A stretch of 5,931 nt of DNA from Campylobacterota bacterium (GTDB lineage: Bacteria; Campylobacterota; Campylobacteria; Campylobacterales; SZUA-545): assembly GCA_003561815.1 (NCBI GenBank), contig PWVP01000260.1, positions 1-5,931 of the forward strand, in the 5' to 3' direction. The translations under genes and the position numbers were made by a program. Of this stretch, positions 1-4,733 are shown in pieces. Numbering within the stretch: the first letter of the stretch is position 1; each line of letters begins with the position of its first letter. The notes below the pieces were generated by a model. The model was not told the origin of the DNA. It ran no database searches and saw only the letters and a program-made list of their open reading frames with translations.

Positions 1-2
1 CC

Positions 3-245
3 GCCTTTTTGCTTTCAGAGCTCGATCGCCACGGCTTTACGGCGCTGCAGATCCCGCACAAGCCGCTGGCGCGCCAGCTGCGCTTTTACGGTATCGCATC
101 CGGTGGTGATGTCGTACTGGATATCGAGCCGCCTCAAGAAGGGCCCTATGGGGTGCTGGAGTATACGGTCTTTAACCGCGTGGTGGGCCGCTTCTATCTC
201 TACGCCCTAGAGAGCGAGAGAATCGTCACATCATCCTCCATGTGA
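3..245 (+). CDS. C-terminal end of an unidentified protein (5' end outside window)
   Basis: The frame is open from the left edge to a TGA at 243-245, giving about 80 residues of what is probably the C-terminus of a longer protein. A TTG at 9-11 could be read as a start, but no ribosome binding site is visible in the few bases before it. The codons look like those of the neighbouring genes, with G or C common in third positions, and nothing on the other strand occupies positions 1-199, so a real gene is likely. The visible part has a mixed alpha/beta look with beta-prone stretches (GDVVLDIEPP, GVLEYTVFNRVVGRFYLYAL) and no catalytic motif or membrane segment that I recognise. The last 14 codons or so overlap the 3' end of the convergent phosphatase gene. 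I do not recognise the family and assign no function. Confidence 0.6.
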   Translation, partial: AFLLSELDRHGFTALQIPHKPLARQLRFYGIASGGDVVLDIEPPQEGPYGVLEYTVFNRVVGRFYLYALESERIVTSSSM

Positions 246-1396
246 GTGAGTGTGATCGCCTGAGTGACGCTGGCAAACATCTTCTCATCAAACAGGCGTG
301 AGACCCGTTTGCGACTAAACTGAAAGAGGGTGTCCTCGATCAGGCCATCGCTATAGATCAGGAGCTTCTCAAACCGCTGCAGCTCCAGCCGGTTGATGGC
401 GATGGTGTCGGTGAAGTTCATCAGCGGCGGATTGTTGGCCACCACCTCCAGGGTGCGATCGCCATCAAGAATCAGGGGCGGGTAGAGCCCGGCGACGAAA
501 TACTCCACAAAGCTCGCATCGGGCGGCAGCCAGAAAAAGGCGCAGGAGAGCTGCTCCTCTTCGCTTAGCACCCCCTTGAGGTTTTTGAGCAGCTTAGCAG
601 CGATGTTTTTCAGCGAGCCCGATCGCCGCACACTCTGGGCGATAGTAGAGGAGACGGAGAAGGCGGTCAGTGAGGGCAAAATCCCGTGCCCCATCCCATC
701 GACCAGATAGACCAGCGCCCCACCGGCGGCGGTTTTATAGATGGACCAGCTGTCGCCATTGAGAATCTCCGAAGGCTGGGAGAAGACCCGGGCTTGAAAC
801 CGCTCACCCTTCTCGAAATCGTTGACGATAATGCTCTGCTGCTTTTCGGCCGCCTTTTTCTGCTCCTCCTCCAGATAGCGGTTGGCTTGAAGCAGGTGTT
901 CGGCGCTGAGGATTTTGGCGCTAAAGGTGGCCGCGAGCATCAGCCGCTGCACATCCTGCTGGTGAAACGCCCCCTCGGCGTTGAGTTTATTGACCGCCTG
1001 AAACGCCCCCATCACCTGACCATCGAGCCCCATCATCGGGATCACCAGAATCGAGTCGGTCTTGTAGCCGGTCTCTTGATCCACCTTGCGGTGAAAGCGC
1101 GGGTCGCTATAGGGGTCGTTGATGATAATCGGCCGGGCGGTGCGAACCGCTTCGCCTACGATGCCGCGATTGCGGGAGATGCGTACGGTGCTAAGCCCCT
1201 GGGCCACCTTGGTCCAGAGCTCGCCGGTGTGGTGATCGAGTAGCCAGATGGTGCAGCGATCGCATAAAATCAGCCGGGTACCCAGCTGGGCAATCAGCTC
1301 CAAAAGCCGCTCAAAGCGGGTCTCTTTGGCGATCTTGGCCGTGCTGTCCAGAATCAGCGAGAGGGTCTCTTCGCAGCTGGGCTCAAGACACTCCAT
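200..1396 (-). CDS. GAF domain SpoIIE/RsbU-type protein phosphatase (PP2C-like)
   Basis: A predicted cytoplasmic 398-residue serine/threonine phosphatase. Family members usually dephosphorylate an anti-sigma-factor antagonist or a similar STAS-domain partner; none is visible here. After a short helical N-terminus, a GAF sensory domain spans about residues 27-163, with GYKTDSILVIPM and an NK-x6-F-x3-D motif (N136, K137, F144, D148). A charged, coiled-coil-like linker (about 163-187) leads to the SpoIIE domain. Its metal-binding motifs all appear intact: NGDSWS (213-218), VDGMGHG (232-238), YSDGLIE (348-354) and EDDVTIL (387-393). I chose the ATG at 1396 because AAGGAG lies 4 bases upstream. 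A longer reading from 1444 would add 16 residues overlapping priA and has no such support. The gene follows priA by 11 bases and is probably the last of the operon. It ends TAG, then one codon, then a second in-frame TAG. Enzyme class is secure; the GAF ligand and target protein are unknown. Confidence 0.93.
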   Translation of the reverse strand: MECLEPSCEETLSLILDSTAKIAKETRFERLLELIAQLGTRLILCDRCTIWLLDHHTGELWTKVAQGLSTVRISRNRGIVGEAVRTARPIIINDPYSDPRFHRKVDQETGYKTDSILVIPMMGLDGQVMGAFQAVNKLNAEGAFHQQDVQRLMLAATFSAKILSAEHLLQANRYLEEEQKKAAEKQQSIIVNDFEKGERFQARVFSQPSEILNGDSWSIYKTAAGGALVYLVDGMGHGILPSLTAFSVSSTIAQSVRRSGSLKNIAAKLLKNLKGVLSEEEQLSCAFFWLPPDASFVEYFVAGLYPPLILDGDRTLEVVANNPPLMNFTDTIAINRLELQRFEKLLIYSDGLIEDTLFQFSRKRVSRLFDEKMFASVTQAITLTHMEDDVTILSLSRA

Positions 1397-1400
1397 CAGG

Positions 1401-1407
1401 CTCCTTC
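1401..1407 (-). promoter_or_regulatory. Ribosome binding site that decides the phosphatase start
   Basis: On the minus strand the bases between the priA stop and the phosphatase ATG read GAAGGAG, then CCTG, then ATG. This is a near-perfect Shine-Dalgarno sequence with short spacing. It picks the ATG at 1396 over upstream alternatives and suggests this last gene has efficient independent initiation, unlike the two genes before priA's coding end, which lack such a site. Confidence 0.8.
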
Positions 1408-3255
1408 TTAAGAGAGGTTGAGCGGATCGACATCCAGCTCGCACAGGGGGTGCTCCAAAAGCGCTGCCGCCTCCAAAAGCGCGCGCGCCGAGTCGGCGCG
1501 AATTAAAATATGATAGCGATACTTCTCTGCAATGCGGCTGATAGCACAGGGGCCGTATCCGATGATCTCTACATCTTTTCTGTCGCTTAGTAGCATGACG
1601 CTACGATCGAGCACCTCGTTGACCCGCGCCTCGCTCTTGTCGCTATAGAGGGCGCGAAGCAGCCGTTTGTGCGGCGGCCAGAGCCCCTCGCGTGCGCGGC
1701 TCTCCTGCTGGATAAAGCGCTCATAGTCCGCCAGATAGGGCTCGAAAAACCCCTGCTGGGCGGATTGAACCAGTACGGTGGCACTCCCCTTTCGCCCCGC
1801 GCGCCCGGCGATCTGAATCAGCAGCCCCACCGCCCGCTCGCTTGCACGGTAATCGGGCAGCGCCAGGAGGTGATCCAACCCTAAAATCACCGCCAGATCC
1901 ACCGCGTGGTAGTTGTGGCCTTTGGAGAGCATCTGCGTACCCACCAGGATATCAATCGCACCGTCGTTAAAGGCTTTTAGGGTCTTTTTGAGCTGCCGTT
2001 CGGTGGTGATGGCGTCGCGATCGAAAAGGGCGATGCGCGCATCGGGTAGCGCCTCCTCTAAAAGCCGCGCGATCTCGGCGGTGCCGTAGCGGTTGGTGAT
2101 CAGGCGCTCATCGCCGCAGGCCCCACACCGCTGCACGATCGCACTGGCGTAGCCGCAGTAGTGGCATTTGAGTGTGCGGCTTTTGAGGTGCAGGCTCATC
2201 CCCACCTCACAAAAGGGGCAGCGCACCCCCTCGCCGCAGCTGCCACAGAGCAGGTATTTGAAGTTGGCCCGGGTGGGCAAAAAGACGATCGCCTGCTTTT
2301 GGCGCGCCAGGGTCGCCTGCAGCGCTGCAATCACCGCCTCGGAGGGGCGCTCATCCGCCTCGGGCATAAAAAAGAAGCGGCGCTCCCCCTCCTGAAAGTA
2401 CTGGCCGCGCAGACGAAAGTGCTCAAAGCGGCCGTAGCTGCTCACCGCCGGTGTGGCACTACCCAGAACCACCGGAATACCCAGCTGCGTGCCCATGAAG
2501 ATCGCCACATCCCGGGCGTGATAGCGGGGGCGGCTTTGGGATTTGTAGCTCTCATCGTGCTCCTCATCCACCACGATCGCGCCCAGATCGGGCAGGGGCA
2601 AAAAGAGGGCGCTTCGAGCACCGGCGACGATACGGATGGAGCCGGTGGCAATACCCTCGAGGATCGCAGCTTTGCGCTTTTTGGTCACTTTCGAGTGCCA
2701 GATGGCGACGCGATCGCCAAAGTGCGCACTCAGCCGCTTCTCAAACTGCGGCGTGAGGCTGATCTCAGGCACCAAAAACAGCGCACTCTGGCCTTTGGCA
2801 ATCACCTCCTCGATCAGGCACATGTAGATCTCGCTTTTGCCGCTGCCGGTATCCCCAAAGAGCAGCCGTGGCCCCGGTTTGCGGATAAACGCCAGCCCCT
2901 GCTGCTGGCGCTTGCTGAGCGTAATCACCGGCTGGGTTAAGACCCCCTCGCGCGCTGCTAGGGGGCGATCAAAGGGGGTGAAGAGTTTGAGGCTCTCAGC
3001 CAGCAGGGTGCGGTAGTAGCTGGCAATAAACTGCGCCGTTTTGAGCCTGAAAGCGTCCAGATAGCGTCCGGTGGCCGCCTCGATGGCCGCGCACTTAAAC
3101 TCAGGTTCCTGGACAGCTGCGATGACAAAACCCTCCGCCTTCTGCCCGCGTAGCGGTACGCGCACCTCCTGGCCGGGTGTGAAGAGCTGATCGCTGGCGT
3201 AGGTGAGCAGATCGAGTCGGCGTCCACTCAGGGCGACGGTGTAGTGGTGCGCCAT
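1408..3255 (-). CDS. priA: Primosomal protein N' (PriA), replication restart 3'-5' DNA helicase
   Basis: PriA recognises stalled forks and D-loops, unwinds DNA with ATP, and starts reloading of the replicative helicase. All family landmarks are present in the 615 residues. The N-terminal DNA-binding region covers about residues 1-105. The helicase core has Walker A GDTGSGKS (134-141), DEEH (230-233), the aromatic-rich loop after it (ESYKSQSRPRYHARD), GSATP (265-269), GTQMLSKGHNY (439-449) and QIAGRAGR (481-488). The zinc-binding insert has eight cysteines in four pairs (337/340, 346/349, 364/367, 377/380). The C-terminal domain ends DPLNLS. It is shorter than the roughly 730-residue E. coli protein, mainly at the N-terminus and between domains, as I recall for Campylobacterota PriA. 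The ATG at 3255 directly follows the TAG of the ABC ATPase gene with no Shine-Dalgarno before it, so translation is probably coupled to that gene. The next gene starts 11 bases after the TAA stop. Confidence 0.97.
   Translation of the reverse strand: MAHHYTVALSGRRLDLLTYASDQLFTPGQEVRVPLRGQKAEGFVIAAVQEPEFKCAAIEAATGRYLDAFRLKTAQFIASYYRTLLAESLKLFTPFDRPLAAREGVLTQPVITLSKRQQQGLAFIRKPGPRLLFGDTGSGKSEIYMCLIEEVIAKGQSALFLVPEISLTPQFEKRLSAHFGDRVAIWHSKVTKKRKAAILEGIATGSIRIVAGARSALFLPLPDLGAIVVDEEHDESYKSQSRPRYHARDVAIFMGTQLGIPVVLGSATPAVSSYGRFEHFRLRGQYFQEGERRFFFMPEADERPSEAVIAALQATLARQKQAIVFLPTRANFKYLLCGSCGEGVRCPFCEVGMSLHLKSRTLKCHYCGYASAIVQRCGACGDERLITNRYGTAEIARLLEEALPDARIALFDRDAITTERQLKKTLKAFNDGAIDILVGTQMLSKGHNYHAVDLAVILGLDHLLALPDYRASERAVGLLIQIAGRAGRKGSATVLVQSAQQGFFEPYLADYERFIQQESRAREGLWPPHKRLLRALYSDKSEARVNEVLDRSVMLLSDRKDVEIIGYGPCAISRIAEKYRYHILIRADSARALLEAAALLEHPLCELDVDPLNLS
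1484..1500. repeat. GC-rich inverted repeat inside the 3' end of priA
   Basis: Seven-base perfect arms, CGCGCCG and CGGCGCG, flank a 3-base loop. The arms lie in priA codons about 75-90 bases before its stop. On the minus strand the hairpin is followed within about 6 bases by only four T residues, so it is at best a weak pause site. It may simply reflect GC-rich Ala/Arg/Ser codons. Confidence 0.35.
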
Positions 3256-3858
3256 CTAATCAATGCGCGCCGGAGGGTGGGCGAAAAAGCACGCCTCCAG
3301 CGCTTCACGGCTTTTAAACGCCCCCTGATGGACAATCTGCCCCTCTTTAAGAATCCAGATGGGGTTCTCAAGCGCCCAGGCGAGATCGAGCGAGTGGGTG
3401 CTGACAATCAGCCGGTGGTGCGCCTTAAGCTTTAAGAGCAGATCGCCAATCTGGCGGTGGCCGAAGGGATCGAGTCCGCCGGTGGGCTCATCGAGAATCA
3501 GTGTGCAGGGCGATCCTAAAAGGGCCAGGGCGATCAGAAGCCGCTGCTTCATCCCTTTGGAGTATTTGGCGATCGGCTTTTTGGGATCGACGATGAGCCC
3601 CACCTGCTCAAAGAGGGCGGCAGAGTCGAAGCGATCGGCTCTTTTAAGCGGCGCCATCAGCCGCAGATAGTCCAAAGCCGAGGCGGACTCGTCCAGATAG
3701 GGCGCTTCGGGCGCGTAGCCGACCTGGTGGCGATCCAGCGGTGCGATCTTCTCGCTGAAGTGGGGCAGAAACGGGTGCTGATCGAGGCGGTTGTAAAACC
3801 CGAGCAGATAGCCAATCAGGGTGCTTTTGCCCGCGCCGTTGTGCCCTAGAAGTGTCAT
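3256..3858 (-). CDS. ABC transporter ATP-binding protein lacking the usual N-terminal strand and A-loop
   Basis: A 200-residue ABC ATPase resembling the ATPases of ABC-2-type export systems (the NatA/CcmA/NosF kind). Conserved parts are Walker A GHNGAGKS (5-12), a Q-loop region YAPE with Glu at 51 instead of Gln, signature YSKGMKQ (99-105), Walker B LILDEP (120-125), D-loop GGLD (127-130) and switch histidine in STHS (His155). The oddity is the start. Typical family members carry 25-35 residues before Walker A, holding the first beta strands and an aromatic A-loop residue that stacks on adenine. Here the ATG encodes the residue just before TLLGHNGAGKS, and the preceding in-frame codon is TAG, so no longer start is possible. 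The other two minus-strand frames upstream hit stops quickly and show no missing piece. No Shine-Dalgarno precedes the ATG, and no partner permease is visible. It could be a shortened but active ATPase, a remnant of a 5' deletion, or a sequence or assembly artefact. Confidence 0.85.
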   Translation of the reverse strand: MTLLGHNGAGKSTLIGYLLGFYNRLDQHPFLPHFSEKIAPLDRHQVGYAPEAPYLDESASALDYLRLMAPLKRADRFDSAALFEQVGLIVDPKKPIAKYSKGMKQRLLIALALLGSPCTLILDEPTGGLDPFGHRQIGDLLLKLKAHHRLIVSTHSLDLAWALENPIWILKEGQIVHQGAFKSREALEACFFAHPPARID

Positions 3859-4707
3859 CTACTGAAAGGGGGCCAGCTCTTCTCGGAGCACTTTCATCAC
3901 CTCTTCATCGCCGCTTTGGAGGTAGACCACCTGATAGGCGATGCTCTGGTTCTCTCCTGGCCGATCAACCGCCCGATCGCCACGATCGGCGATAAAGGCC
4001 CCCATTGCCTGCAGCTCAGCATTAAAAGCGCGCATCTCCTGTTCGCGTGCAGCCGCATCGGTGCCGATAAGCGGCACGACGAAGGTGACCTTATTCGCCC
4101 TTGGCGGTGGATTTAAGCCCAGCGATCGAACATGGCGGGCGAGCTCTTCGACGGTGTCCGGCACCGACGTGTACGGATCGGCGGGCGGTTTTTGGGGCTC
4201 GATCGGCGATCGGGTCATCTCATCGGGGACCCGCCCGGAGACCCCTCCGCCGGGCTTTCCGGTGGGGCCGTGGCGCCGATCGTAAAACTCGATATCGATG
4301 TTTTCCGGTGGTCGGCGCATGGAGGCGATAAAGGCCGCATCCATCAAGAGTGTGAGCTGATCGAGCTCCATGGGGAGACGATCGCCTGCGAGCATGGCCG
4401 CTATCTCCAGAAGCTCGCGGGTGCCATCCTGGCGCACCGGCCCGATAAGCTCACGCACCTTTTGGTGATCGAGCTCTGCACCGCTCTGGCTATCGTAAAA
4501 GATCACCCCCATGTGCTCGGGGGGGATGCGCATATTGGCCCCAAAGGCGGTGGAGAAGATCCGGTTAATCGTCTCCTCATCGAGCGAGCCGCCGCTCTGT
4601 ATCAGGATCTGCGCCACATCGAGTGCGGTGGGGCGATCGGGGTGGCCCGCCGGCGCGGCTATCAACAGGGTGACACAAAAGAGCGTTAAAAAGAGCAGTC
4701 TGCGCAT
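3859..4707 (-). CDS. Exported protein of unknown function with an internal duplication
   Basis: A 282-residue protein I cannot assign to a family. It begins with a clear Sec signal peptide: MRR, a hydrophobic core (LLFLTLFCVTLLIAA) and a likely cut near residues 18-21 (APAG). There is no lipobox, so it is probably periplasmic. The mature part starts with two diverged copies of a roughly 50-residue unit, at residues 28-76 and 98-147. Each runs from a helical stretch through an AF-x-A-x-MR-x-PPE core to FYD-x3-G; the cores are offset by 71 residues. A Pro/Gly-rich linker follows (about 144-185), then a C-terminal domain (186-282) with an apparent helix-strand-helix-strand-helix order. The ATG at 4707 is chosen because GGAAGGA lies 5 bases upstream and the signal peptide starts there; an ATG at 4722 has no such site. 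It follows comEC by 26 bases and its TAG abuts the ABC ATPase ATG. A periplasmic partner of that ATPase is conceivable but unsupported. No substrate or catalytic residues can be named. Confidence 0.85.
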   Translation of the reverse strand: MRRLLFLTLFCVTLLIAAPAGHPDRPTALDVAQILIQSGGSLDEETINRIFSTAFGANMRIPPEHMGVIFYDSQSGAELDHQKVRELIGPVRQDGTRELLEIAAMLAGDRLPMELDQLTLLMDAAFIASMRRPPENIDIEFYDRRHGPTGKPGGGVSGRVPDEMTRSPIEPQKPPADPYTSVPDTVEELARHVRSLGLNPPPRANKVTFVVPLIGTDAAAREQEMRAFNAELQAMGAFIADRGDRAVDRPGENQSIAYQVVYLQSGDEEVMKVLREELAPFQ

Positions 4708-4712
4708 CGTTT

Positions 4713-4719
4713 TCCTTCC
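4713..4719 (-). promoter_or_regulatory. Ribosome binding site of the exported protein gene
   Basis: The minus strand reads GGAAGGA, 5 bases (AAACG), then ATG at 4707. It lies in the 26-base gap after the comEC stop and decides the start between the ATGs at 4722 and 4707. No promoter-like sequence fits in this gap, so it serves translation within an operon message. Confidence 0.75.
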
Positions 4720-4733
4720 CATAAAGGCAGAGA

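Noticed and set aside
1397..1444. A longer start for the phosphatase inside the 3' end of priA (414 residues).
   Set aside because: The 16 extra residues have no family character, while AAGGAG sits just before the ATG at 1396.
1461..1500. A rho-independent terminator for priA.
   Set aside because: The hairpin lies inside priA codons before its stop, is separated from a run of only four T residues, and the next gene follows by 11 bases.
2161..2940. A 259-codon plus-strand open frame opposite priA, and similar ones at 686-1243 and 4132-4689.
   Set aside because: They are antisense to well-supported genes with intact motifs, have low-complexity Ala/Arg/Gly/His-rich translations, and arise readily in high-GC coding DNA.
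200..4707. Amber (TAG) recoding, making the exported protein, ABC ATPase and PriA one polyprotein.
   Set aside because: The phosphatase ends with TAG, one codon, then another in-frame TAG, and each downstream gene has its own ATG at the junction. The ABC ATPase would still lack its first strand even if the TAG were read through. Ordinary termination is simpler.
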